5,347 nucleotides of DNA from Deinococcus sp. (lineage in GTDB: Bacteria; Deinococcota; Deinococci; Deinococcales; Deinococcaceae): NCBI GenBank assembly GCA_025351205.1, contig JANXWI010000206.1:1-5347 (forward strand), in the 5' to 3' direction. The first letter of the stretch is position 1. Every line of letters starts with the position of its first letter. Under the pieces are notes generated by a model. It did no database searches. It saw nothing but the letters and a program-made list of their open reading frames with translations, and was not told the origin of the DNA. A program made the translations under genes and the position numbers. This document shows positions 1 through 5,347 of this stretch, in pieces.

Positions 1-422
1 GCAGGTTCCGGTCTGGCGGGCCGGAAATGCTCCCAGACCAGCCCTGCCAGCGCTCCGGCCAGGGCCACCAGACCCAGCGGATACAGCCAGCCGAACATGA
101 GATATAGACCCATGCCGATGTTGGCGTCCCGGTTGATGTCCGGGTCGAACATGGCAACGCCCACACCCGCAGCAGCCAGAGCCGCCGCCCAGCCGCCCCA
201 GGTCGCCGCCACGCGCCACCTTGCTGCCGCCCGGTGCCGTGTCCAGACGACGAGCGCCGCCACGATGCCCAGCGGGGCCAGCAGCGCGGGCGCAGCAGAC
301 AGCAGGCTCCACCACCTCGGCCCTTCGAGCAGCACCGCCCGCAGCACGCCGACCAGCGCGCCAGCCAGGCCCAGAGCCAGCATCCCAAGCGCGAGCCGCG
401 TGTCCCCGACGCGTTTCGTCAT
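1..422 (-). CDS. Small multi-pass membrane protein, 3' end beyond the left edge
   Basis: An open minus-strand frame runs from an ATG at 422-420 to the window edge without a stop, giving 140 codons plus two bases. The product (MTKRVGDTRLALGML...) has four hydrophobic segments at about residues 10-32, 38-60, 71-92 and 104-130. They are separated by short loops, including an Arg/His-rich one (61-70) and an acidic one with DPDINRD (93-99). It then turns polar and proline-rich (HFRPARPEP), so the true end is probably near. I recognise no family; only inner-membrane location can be inferred. No Shine-Dalgarno precedes this ATG, but CAGACT lies six bases upstream, the place for a -10 element of a leaderless transcript. 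An in-frame ATG at 464-462 would add 14 residues and also lacks a clear ribosome site. The gene diverges from the zinc-ribbon gene at 620. Strand choice rests on the coherent helix pattern; the plus-strand frames here are low-complexity Ala/Arg/Pro/Ser. Confidence 0.72.
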   Translation of the reverse strand, partial: MTKRVGDTRLALGMLALGLAGALVGVLRAVLLEGPRWWSLLSAAPALLAPLGIVAALVVWTRHRAAARWRVAATWGGWAAALAAAGVGVAMFDPDINRDANIGMGLYLMFGWLYPLGLVALAGALAGLVWEHFRPARPEP

Positions 423-565
423 GCGGACAGTCTGACAGGGGTGAGCATGAGGACGCCGGGCCATGGACTGTTCGCCCGTATGTCACAGCGCACCCTCTGG
501 CCCTGGTCCGGGCAGCACGGTCCGGGCGGAACGGTCAGGACGACGCCTCTCTTTCAGCCCCGGCT

Positions 566-576
566 CCGCTAGACTG
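566..576 (+). promoter_or_regulatory. Candidate -10 region of the first zinc-ribbon gene
   Basis: The sequence CCGCTAGACTG contains TAGACT at 570-575, a fair match to a bacterial -10 hexamer in otherwise GC-rich DNA. The same 11 bases occur just before the GH31 start at 3511-3521. Transcription would begin near 582, leaving a leader of about 38 bases that includes the ribosome site. No convincing -35 hexamer is seen 16-18 bases upstream, where the sequence is CT-rich, so this is a -10-only call. Confidence 0.45.
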
Positions 577-607
577 GCGCGTACAGCACGGCACTTTCGC
601 AGCATCC

Positions 608-613
608 AAGGAG
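608..613 (+). promoter_or_regulatory. Ribosome binding site that fixes the GTG start at 620
   Basis: AAGGAG at 608-613 is a strong Shine-Dalgarno match with a six-base spacer to GTG at 620. The frame stays open upstream to 221, but that stretch translates to low-complexity Ala/Arg/Pro and overlaps the divergent membrane gene. The site therefore decides for the short, 202-residue protein. Confidence 0.8.
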
Positions 614-619
614 ACCCAC

Positions 620-1228
620 GTGGCCGCAGACTTCAGCACGCTCGAACGCAATATTCTCAGGGCCAAGGGGCTGTCCGAAGAGCAGCTCGCACGCCTGCAA
701 GACATGGGCATCGCGGGGCGGGACGATTTTCAGGTTATCGGTGACCTGAGCACTCTGCTCGAACTGATGCCCGATCTCGACATGGCGGTGGCCGCGCGGG
801 TGCTCGAATGGGCCGTGCCAGCGGTTCAGGCCACTGTTGCTCAGACAGGTGCTGTACAGAACGGCCCCGCAGCGCCCCTGGAGGTCAACCGCGACAGCGA
901 GGGCAACGTGGTGGTCAACTCCAGCGACTCGGTGTACTGCACCCACTGCCGGTTCAAGCAGCCCAAGGACTACACCCCCGGCGACCTGTGCCCCAACTGC
1001 GGCATGCAGGCCGAACCCATAGAAACCTGCTACTGGTGCGGCGCGAGCGGCCCTGGCCGGTTCTGTCGTTCGTGCGGAGCAGCATTTGTGGGCACCGCAG
1101 AGCTGTCACTGGCCGTGATGCTGCGCCGCGACGGGGTGGCCAAAGACGACATCCCCCCCAGGCTGAAGCTCATGGGCCAGAGCGAGAAAGACGCGCTCTG
1201 GGGGCGGGTGCGGCGTGCGCGGATGTAG
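620..1228 (+). CDS. Double zinc-ribbon protein with N-terminal helical domain
   Basis: The protein has 202 residues. Residues 1-66 are predicted helical, with an HhH/SAM-like rhythm (LSEEQLARLQDMGI, then DLSTLLELMPDLDMAVAARVLEW). A low-complexity Ala/Gln/Val linker covers about 67-100. Eight cysteines then form four CxxC knuckles (107/110, 124/127, 137/140, 149/152), the pattern of a double zinc ribbon (DZR-type), which should bind two zinc ions. A helical tail (159-202) ends in the basic peptide WGRVRRARM. There is no signal peptide or membrane segment, so it is probably cytoplasmic. Such ribbons usually bind protein or nucleic acid; no catalytic motif is visible and the function is unknown. 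The ribbon plus tail is homologous to residues 6-97 of the protein encoded at 1386, making the two genes tandem paralogues. The start is GTG, chosen for AAGGAG six bases ahead. The last 39 bases of the gene lie inside a tandem duplication that continues downstream. Confidence 0.85.
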   Translation: MAADFSTLERNILRAKGLSEEQLARLQDMGIAGRDDFQVIGDLSTLLELMPDLDMAVAARVLEWAVPAVQATVAQTGAVQNGPAAPLEVNRDSEGNVVVNSSDSVYCTHCRFKQPKDYTPGDLCPNCGMQAEPIETCYWCGASGPGRFCRSCGAAFVGTAELSLAVMLRRDGVAKDDIPPRLKLMGQSEKDALWGRVRRARM

Positions 1229-1335
1229 GTCAGGTGGCGTCCCGGCGCTTGCAGCCAGCACAGACGCGCTCTGGGGACGGGTGCGGCGTGCGCGGATGTA
1301 ATTGCAATAGACTCTCAGCGCGTGCAGCCAGCACG
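1190..1335 (+). repeat. 73-bp tandem repeat, two copies, spanning the 3' end of the zinc-ribbon gene
   Basis: Copy one is 1190-1262 and copy two 1263-1335. The first 38 bases (1190-1227 and 1263-1300) differ at one position. Both encode the peptide DALWGRVRRARM followed at once by a stop (TAG in the first, TAA in the second), and the single internal difference is the synonymous GGG/GGA. The middle of the unit has diverged (1229-1244 against 1301-1317). The end is again nearly identical: a 16-base block at 1245-1260 and 1318-1333 with one mismatch. The first copy is the real gene tail; the second has no start and is non-coding. The pattern indicates a local duplication followed by drift in the unconstrained part. 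Confidence 0.9.
1308..1313 (+). promoter_or_regulatory. Possible -10 element ahead of the second zinc-ribbon gene
   Basis: TAGACT occurs in the short AT-rich patch ATTGCAATAGACT, inside the diverged part of the second tandem repeat. It is the same hexamer as at 570 and 3515. A transcript would start near 1320, some 65 bases before the ATG at 1386. No -35 is evident, and read-through from the upstream paralogue is equally possible, because no terminator-like hairpin with a T run lies between the genes. Confidence 0.3.
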
Positions 1336-1337
1336 GG

Positions 1338-1367
1338 GCACTCCGGGGACGGGCGCGGCGAGTCTGA
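1338..1367 (+). repeat. Decayed third copy of the gene-tail repeat
   Basis: In register with the two better copies, but one base short of the 73-bp period, this stretch reads ALRGRARRV followed by TGA. It corresponds to ALWGRVRRA in the intact tail. The core GGGGACGGG is identical to copy two. The remainder has diverged, so this is a degenerate remnant, less certain than the first two copies. Its TGA at 1365 is the in-frame stop just upstream of the next gene. Confidence 0.6.
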
Positions 1368-1385
1368 CCTGCGGCGTGCCGCTGC

Positions 1386-3458
1386 ATGACGCGGGCCGTC
1401 TGCGAGGGCTGTCAGGCCGTTCAGCCGCCTGACTGGCAATCGGGCGACCTGTGCGTGGCCTGCGGGCTGACAGTCCGGCGCGAGAAACGCTGCCACTGGT
1501 GTACGAGGCTCACGCCGGACGGTCAGTTCTGTCGGCACTGCGGCTCCGGGCTGCTGGACGACGCGGATTATGGCGCGGCCCGGATGCTGAAGGCGGCGGG
1601 GGTCGATCAGTTCGCCCTGCCCGAACGCCTGAGGAGCATGGACCCGGCGCAGCGGCAGCACTTCGCGCGGCTGTACGCGCCCCAGAGTCAGATGGCCGAG
1701 CGGCATGTGGGGGACCGGGGCTTCGCCCAGAGCTTCCTGAAAGGGAAGGGCTGGACGGCGGCGCTGGAAGACGAACTGCTTCCGTTGCTGCCACTGCCAG
1801 AAGTCCAGCTCAGGGCAATGACCCTGCCCCCGGCGCGGCAGCTGGACGACCTGGAACGGCTGGCCGAGATCAGAGACGCCGCGCCCTTCCCCCTGAGCGC
1901 CCAGCTGGCGGCGCTGGCCCGCGTGCGGCTGGGTGCCCGGCGCAGCGAACAGGACGCCCCCCATGTGGCGGCGGCCCTGCGTTCCCCGGACGCGGCGCTC
2001 TCGGACGAGGCCGCCCTGACGCTGGCCGACTGGCGCTTCACGGCCCAGCCGCCCTTCGCCGTGCAGCCGGGCGAGCTGAGAGACGCGCTGCATGGCCTGT
2101 ACCGCCGCACGGCTGCCCCAAATCCAGGTCAACCAGACCCGGTTCACGCCGAGGCCGGGCTGGGGCTGGCGCTGCTGGCCGGACAGTATGCCAACGTGCA
2201 GAGTGAACCGATTCCCAGCGGCCTGCTCACGCCGCTGCTGGCTTCCGGGCGCCCTGACCTCGCCTTCGGGGCCGCCCTGGCGCTGGGCGAATCCGAAAGC
2301 CTGCTGGCCGCCCTGCGCGTCCCCGAGCGCCGTTTCGTGGCCGCGAAGGCGCTGGCCCGTCTGGGACAGGGAGCCGCCCTGGGTGGGGTGCTGCCGCTGC
2401 TCACGCCGCACGAGCAGTCGGACGTGCTGCGGCAGATGGTTTACGGTCAGGGTGCAACACCTGAACTGCACGCCGTGCTGGTGGGCCTGCTGGCCGTGCC
2501 GGAAGTGCGTGGCATGGCCGCCGAGCTGCTGCTGCGAGAAGGCCGCCCCGAAGACGCGCTGAGGCTGGTGGACACCGACCCCTCGCTGGCCGGGAAGGTG
2601 CTGGCCAATCCGGCGCTGTCCGAAAACGAGGTGCAGCAGGTGTGCGCCCGCCTGCTGGAACACGGCCAGCTGCGGCCCTCCCGCCTGAGCATCCTGGGCG
2701 AACTGGCGACCTCGGGCCGGATTCCGGACAGCTTCGTGCCCGACCACTTCGGGGCGGCCAGCGCCGACGATCAGCAGGAACTGTGCGCGCTGGCCCGCCT
2801 CCAGCTCGCGGCCAGGGCCGACCCGGCGCTGCACCGGTTTTTCTGGACGCTGCTGGGGGGCGACCTGCCAGACCGGGCGCGTGAACAGGCCTGGCACGTG
2901 CTGGCGGGCTGGTACGGCCAGTACGGGGCCGAGCTGCGCTTCTCGCTGGCCGGGGCGCGGCATTTTTTCGGCAGTGTTGCGACGTTCGCCGAGCGGCTGT
3001 GTCTGGTGATCGAGCGCCCCGGCCTGCTGAGCGGTTTTTTCACGTCCTACAGTTTTCTGGGCGTGCTGGAGACGGTGGACGACGACGTGCTGGCGCCCCT
3101 CCGCGAGGCGGGCGAGGTCGGCGCGCGGCTGGACCGTGCCCTGCTGAAGCTGGCGACGGACGACGACGCCTACGCGCCCCACCGGGCCGGGGCCGTGCGC
3201 CTGCTGGGCAAGCTGGCCCGCCCGGAGGCGGAATCCAACACGCTGCGAGGCGACCTGAGCCGCTTTCTGGCCCCGGACACGCCCTGGCAGGTGCAGCGGG
3301 CCGCCCTGGTTGCCCTCTATCCCGGCGCGCAGGCACAGGCCGCTCAGCTGGCCGAGTGGCGCGTACAGCGGAGCGGGGCCGGAAGCTACGAGCAGCGCGC
3401 GCCGCTCGACGACCTGATCTACCAGCTGGGCTGCGTCATGTCGGGCCAGGAGACGTGA
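1386..3458 (+). CDS. Double zinc ribbon fused to a HEAT-like alpha-solenoid
   Basis: The protein has 690 residues. Eight cysteines in four CxxC pairs (6/9, 23/26, 36/39, 49/52) form a double zinc ribbon, with GDLC, HWC and FCRHCG shared with the upstream paralogue. The homology continues to about residue 97 (ARMLKAAGV...LPERLRSM). From about 130 to 660 the protein is a succession of amphipathic Leu/Ala-rich helix pairs resembling HEAT repeats, clearest at 286-340 (FVAAKALARLGQGAALGGVLPLL), 365-400 and 595-650. The helices pair irregularly, so the repeat count is uncertain. There is no signal peptide, membrane segment or enzyme motif. Solenoids of this kind act as protein-interaction scaffolds, so an adaptor role in the cytoplasm is inferred; the partner is unknown. 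The start is the only ATG between the in-frame TGA at 1365 and the first cysteine, yet it has no Shine-Dalgarno. The long antisense frame opposite this gene is a high-GC shadow. Confidence 0.85.
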   Translation: MTRAVCEGCQAVQPPDWQSGDLCVACGLTVRREKRCHWCTRLTPDGQFCRHCGSGLLDDADYGAARMLKAAGVDQFALPERLRSMDPAQRQHFARLYAPQSQMAERHVGDRGFAQSFLKGKGWTAALEDELLPLLPLPEVQLRAMTLPPARQLDDLERLAEIRDAAPFPLSAQLAALARVRLGARRSEQDAPHVAAALRSPDAALSDEAALTLADWRFTAQPPFAVQPGELRDALHGLYRRTAAPNPGQPDPVHAEAGLGLALLAGQYANVQSEPIPSGLLTPLLASGRPDLAFGAALALGESESLLAALRVPERRFVAAKALARLGQGAALGGVLPLLTPHEQSDVLRQMVYGQGATPELHAVLVGLLAVPEVRGMAAELLLREGRPEDALRLVDTDPSLAGKVLANPALSENEVQQVCARLLEHGQLRPSRLSILGELATSGRIPDSFVPDHFGAASADDQQELCALARLQLAARADPALHRFFWTLLGGDLPDRAREQAWHVLAGWYGQYGAELRFSLAGARHFFGSVATFAERLCLVIERPGLLSGFFTSYSFLGVLETVDDDVLAPLREAGEVGARLDRALLKLATDDDAYAPHRAGAVRLLGKLARPEAESNTLRGDLSRFLAPDTPWQVQRAALVALYPGAQAQAAQLAEWRVQRSGAGSYEQRAPLDDLIYQLGCVMSGQET

Positions 3459-3510
3459 TTCGGCAACCCTGTTCTGCCCGGAACCAGACCACCCGCAGGA
3501 TTTTCGCAAC

Positions 3511-3521
3511 CCGCTAGACTG
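3511..3521 (+). promoter_or_regulatory. Candidate -10 region of the GH31-like gene, possibly leaderless
   Basis: CCGCTAGACTG is identical to the element at 566-576. TAGACT ends ten bases before the ATG at 3530, so transcription would start about three bases before or at the initiation codon. No Shine-Dalgarno is present in that gap (GCCTCCCAG), consistent with a nearly leaderless message, a common arrangement in Deinococcus. No clear -35 is visible. Confidence 0.45.
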
Positions 3522-3529
3522 CCTCCCAG

Positions 3530-4954
3530 ATGAGCCTTGACCCCCTGAGTCCTCAACCCCCGAGCCTGCAACCCCTGGACCTGCACCCTCCGAGACTTCA
3601 CACCCTGCGGCAGGACGGTCCCCTCTGGCGCGCTCACGGCGACACCGACACGCTGGAACTGAGCTGCGCCGCGCCCGGCGTGCTGCGGCTGCGGCTGGCG
3701 GCGGGGGCGCGGGCGGCACACATGAACTTTCCCCGGCTGCCTGCCAAGCAGAGCCTGATGCTGGCCCCGGGGCAGCCGGGAGCGCTGGCACTGGTACAGG
3801 TGGAAGCGCAGGCCGGAGAGTGGCGGCTGACGGGCGGCGGCCTGTGCGTCACGGTTCAGCAGTCGGGCGGGCGCGTGAAGGTGCAGGAGCTGCATGACGA
3901 CGGCACGCCGGGACGGGCGCTGGCCGAGCTGGAAGCCTGGGGCACCGGCACCGACCCGCTGCGCCGCCGCACGGCCAGCCTCGCGGCCCCGGCCCTTCAC
4001 AGCTACCTGGGCTTCGGGCAGAAGGTGGGGCCGCTCGACAAGCGCGGCATGCACCTGACCTTCTGGAACACCGACTGCTTTCCGCACCACCTCGATACCG
4101 ACCCGATGCACCTCTCGGTGCCGTTCACCACGGTGCTCACGCCTCAGGGGCAGGCGCACGGGCTGTTTCTCGACGAGACCTGGCGCACCGAGATAGACGT
4201 GGCGAAGCGTAATCCGGCCCGCCTGGGGCTGATCTCGGCGGGTCAGGAACTCGACCTGTACGTGTTGGCTGGCCCCACCATTCCCGGCGTGCTGCGCCGC
4301 TACGCCGACCTGACCGGCCACGCCCCGCTGCCGCCGCTGCGCCCGCTGGCCCTGCACTACCCCCACGACGCCCAGGCGCGGGCCGAGGTCAGCTCGTACC
4401 TGCTGGGCGAGGGCCTGCTGGTGGCCCCGGTGCTGGCGGCGAACACGGTCCAGCGCCCGGTGTACCTGCCAGGGGCGGGGGAGAGCTGGGCCGAGGTGTT
4501 CAACCTGTCGTCGTTCGGGGAAGTTCACGCGGGCGGGCAGACGGTCACGGCCCAGGCGGCGCTGGACACCCTGCCGCTGTACCTGAAGTCGGGTCAGGCC
4601 ATTCCCACCACCGAGGCGGCGCTGCACACCACGCACGCCCGCTGGGAGCGGCTGTCGTGGCTGGCGCACGCCGGGCCGCAGGGGCTGAGCGGCACGCTCT
4701 ACGAGGACGACGGCGACGGGCACGGGCCGCATCGCCTGACCCGTCTGTGGGCCGAGCGCGGTGCGGGCCGCTTCGTGCTGGGCCGCGAGGAGGTGGGCGA
4801 GCTGGAGCGTGTGCGGCGCAGTGAGCAGCTGCACCTGACAGGGCTGGAAAGCGTGGACGAGGTGCAGGGCGCGCGCAGCTGGCATTTCGACGGCGGGCTG
4901 CTGAGGGTGACGCTGCCGGAGGGGTGGACGGAGATCAGCATTCTCGGGGACTGA
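3530..4954 (+). CDS. GH31 alpha-glucosidase-like protein lacking the catalytic barrel
   Basis: GH31 enzymes are retaining alpha-glucosidases or alpha-xylosidases, usually about 650-800 residues; this one has 474. Residues 1-270 match the family's N-terminal beta-sandwich: SYLGFGQKVGPLDKRG (158-173), LTFWNTDCF (176-184), DTDPMHLSVPF (189-199), GLFLDETWRT (211-220), and GPTIPGVLRRYADLTG ending in LPPL (248-270). In the family this LPPL leads directly into the (beta/alpha)8 barrel. Here the next residues are RPLALHYP (271-278) and YLLGEGLLVAPVL (280-292), which normally follow the barrel. The C-terminal domains are then intact: VYLPGAGESW (311-320), DTLPLYLKSGQAIP (336-349) and GTLYEDDGDG (388-397). 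The signature around the nucleophile (DMNE type) and the acid/base aspartate are absent from the protein, and no other frame supplies them. Hydrolysis is therefore not expected. The frame is open through the junction with unchanged codon use, so the cause is a clean in-frame deletion, a non-catalytic derivative or an assembly collapse. The Pro/Leu-rich first 25 residues are unusual, so an internal start is possible. No signal peptide is seen. Confidence 0.85.
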   Translation: MSLDPLSPQPPSLQPLDLHPPRLHTLRQDGPLWRAHGDTDTLELSCAAPGVLRLRLAAGARAAHMNFPRLPAKQSLMLAPGQPGALALVQVEAQAGEWRLTGGGLCVTVQQSGGRVKVQELHDDGTPGRALAELEAWGTGTDPLRRRTASLAAPALHSYLGFGQKVGPLDKRGMHLTFWNTDCFPHHLDTDPMHLSVPFTTVLTPQGQAHGLFLDETWRTEIDVAKRNPARLGLISAGQELDLYVLAGPTIPGVLRRYADLTGHAPLPPLRPLALHYPHDAQARAEVSSYLLGEGLLVAPVLAANTVQRPVYLPGAGESWAEVFNLSSFGEVHAGGQTVTAQAALDTLPLYLKSGQAIPTTEAALHTTHARWERLSWLAHAGPQGLSGTLYEDDGDGHGPHRLTRLWAERGAGRFVLGREEVGELERVRRSEQLHLTGLESVDEVQGARSWHFDGGLLRVTLPEGWTEISILGD

Positions 4955-5021
4955 GGGCGGGTTGAGGTTGTCTGGACTGTTTGGCTCGGGCTTTGAGCAT
5001 TTGCCTCGCCCCCACCCCCAG

Positions 5022-5045
5022 CCCCTACCCCCACCGGGGTAGGGG
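5022..5045 (+). terminator. Perfect 10-bp GC hairpin, possible terminator of the GH31-like gene
   Basis: CCCCTACCCC (5022-5031) pairs perfectly with GGGGTAGGGG (5036-5045) around a CACC loop, 67 bases after the stop codon. The stem would be very stable. No T run follows on the plus strand (AGCTTAACAG), and the reverse complement has no T run either. It may terminate transcription, protect the 3' end, or be a dispersed palindromic repeat. Confidence 0.45.
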
Positions 5046-5296
5046 AGCTTAACAGAACCGTCAAGCGCTTCGCTATCTGGAAAGTGAGTCGGCTCATTCG
5101 GCGGGGTATTGACCCTGGTTCTCCTGATCTGGAAGGCGCAGACTCGCTCCAGTTGCCGTGGTGGGGTGTTGCGGCGTGTTGTCAGCGACGCACTGTAAAG
5201 CCGCGACTCTCATGCGCTGGCGGTGTGCGGCGGTGATCTGGCGAGGGCGCAGGTTCAATCTGGCGACCCGTTTTTGATACATCTCCCTGGCCCTGG

Positions 5297-5314
5297 CCTT
5301 TTCCTTTTCCTTTT
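5297..5314. repeat. Three tandem CCTTTT hexamers
   Basis: CCTTTT is repeated exactly three times and runs directly into the CCCC of the following hairpin, giving a pure pyrimidine strand of 24 bases (5297-5320). Two copies of CCCTGG (5285-5296) abut it on the left. It is a short simple-sequence tract and likely to vary in copy number. Confidence 0.8.
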
Positions 5315-5339
5315 CCCCTCGCCCCTTGTGGGAGAGGGG
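5315..5339. repeat. Imperfect hairpin resembling a dispersed palindromic repeat
   Basis: CCCCTCGCCC (5315-5324) pairs with GGGAGAGGGG (5330-5339) around the loop CTTGT, with one G/A mismatch at 5321/5333. A T run precedes it rather than following it, and on the minus strand the run after it is A-rich, so it is not a standard terminator on either strand. The arm type (CCCCTC and GAGGGG) resembles the hairpin at 5022 and the small intergenic palindromes scattered in many GC-rich genomes. Confidence 0.6.
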
Positions 5340-5347
5340 CGCTGCGG

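Larger units (their letters stand above)
4955..5347. other. Non-coding 3' region after the GH31-like gene
   Basis: I find no convincing gene in these 393 bases. They hold a perfect GC hairpin (5022-5045), the palindrome AAGCGCTT (5063-5070), a small TGAG/CTCA hairpin near 5084-5095, two direct CCCTGG copies (5285-5296), a CCTTTT tract (5297-5314) and an imperfect hairpin at the right edge. A 62-codon minus-strand frame (5282-5094) has weaker GC bias than the real genes and no properly spaced ribosome site. The lower GC content between 5046 and 5280 suggests relaxed or decayed sequence, but no recognisable gene remnant is seen. Confidence 0.6.

Noticed and set aside
221..619. 5' extension of the first zinc-ribbon gene
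   Set aside because: The frame is open, but it translates to low-complexity Ala/Arg/Pro, overlaps the divergent membrane gene, and a strong AAGGAG precedes the GTG at 620.
3459..3529. Terminator between the solenoid gene and the GH31-like gene
   Set aside because: Only a four-base stem (TCTG/CAGA) can be formed and no T run follows, so no terminator is supported.
1230..3791. 853-codon open frame on the minus strand
   Set aside because: It is antisense to the solenoid gene and runs into the GH31-like gene. Its product is low-complexity Gln/Arg/Ala/Gly/His without domains, as expected for a high-GC shadow, whereas the plus strand encodes clear zinc ribbons and helix repeats.
3419..4885. 488-codon open frame on the minus strand
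   Set aside because: It lies opposite the GH31-like gene, whose plus-strand product has recognisable family motifs. The antisense product is Arg/Gln/His-rich with no motif.
5205..5275. Possible tRNA suggested by GGTTCAATC resembling a T loop
   Set aside because: The flanking five-base arms pair only partly, and no acceptor, D or anticodon arms can be drawn at the right spacing.
5094..5282. 62-codon minus-strand frame
   Set aside because: The GGAG directly abuts the ATG with no spacer, GC bias at the third position is weaker than in the real genes, and the product has no recognisable motif.

Overview
This is a very GC-rich chromosomal window that looks like Deinococcus or a close relative. 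The evidence is the G/C-biased third codon positions, the repeated CTAGACT-type -10 elements with little recognisable -35, and the style of the proteins. The genus is inferred. No rRNA, tRNA, CRISPR array or transposase was seen.

Layout. (1) Bases 1-422, minus strand: the 5' part of a gene for a small four-helix membrane protein that runs off the left edge. (2) Bases 423-619: a divergent intergenic region with a candidate promoter and a good Shine-Dalgarno for the next gene. (3) Bases 620-1228, plus: a 202-residue protein with a helical N-terminal domain and an eight-cysteine double zinc ribbon. (4) Bases 1190-1367: a 73-bp tandem duplication that starts inside the 3' end of that gene. It repeats the last twelve codons and the stop, then a third, decayed copy follows. 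(5) Bases 1386-3458, plus: a 690-residue protein that opens with a second, homologous double zinc ribbon and continues as a long HEAT-like alpha-solenoid. (6) Bases 3530-4954, plus: a 474-residue glycoside hydrolase family 31 (GH31) protein that keeps the N-terminal and C-terminal beta domains but lacks the whole catalytic barrel, apparently through an in-frame deletion. (7) Bases 4955-5347: non-coding, with a perfect GC hairpin after the GH31 gene and, at the right edge, a pyrimidine tract leading into an imperfect hairpin.

How the parts relate. The two zinc-ribbon genes are paralogues in tandem and probably act in the same, unknown process. The shared module covers the zinc ribbon plus about 40 following residues. 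One copy carries a small helical domain in front and the other a large solenoid behind, which suggests adaptor or scaffold proteins rather than enzymes. The GH31 gene has its own promoter-like element and is probably an unrelated neighbour. The most unusual items are the barrel-less GH31 protein and the triplicated gene tail between the zinc-ribbon paralogues.
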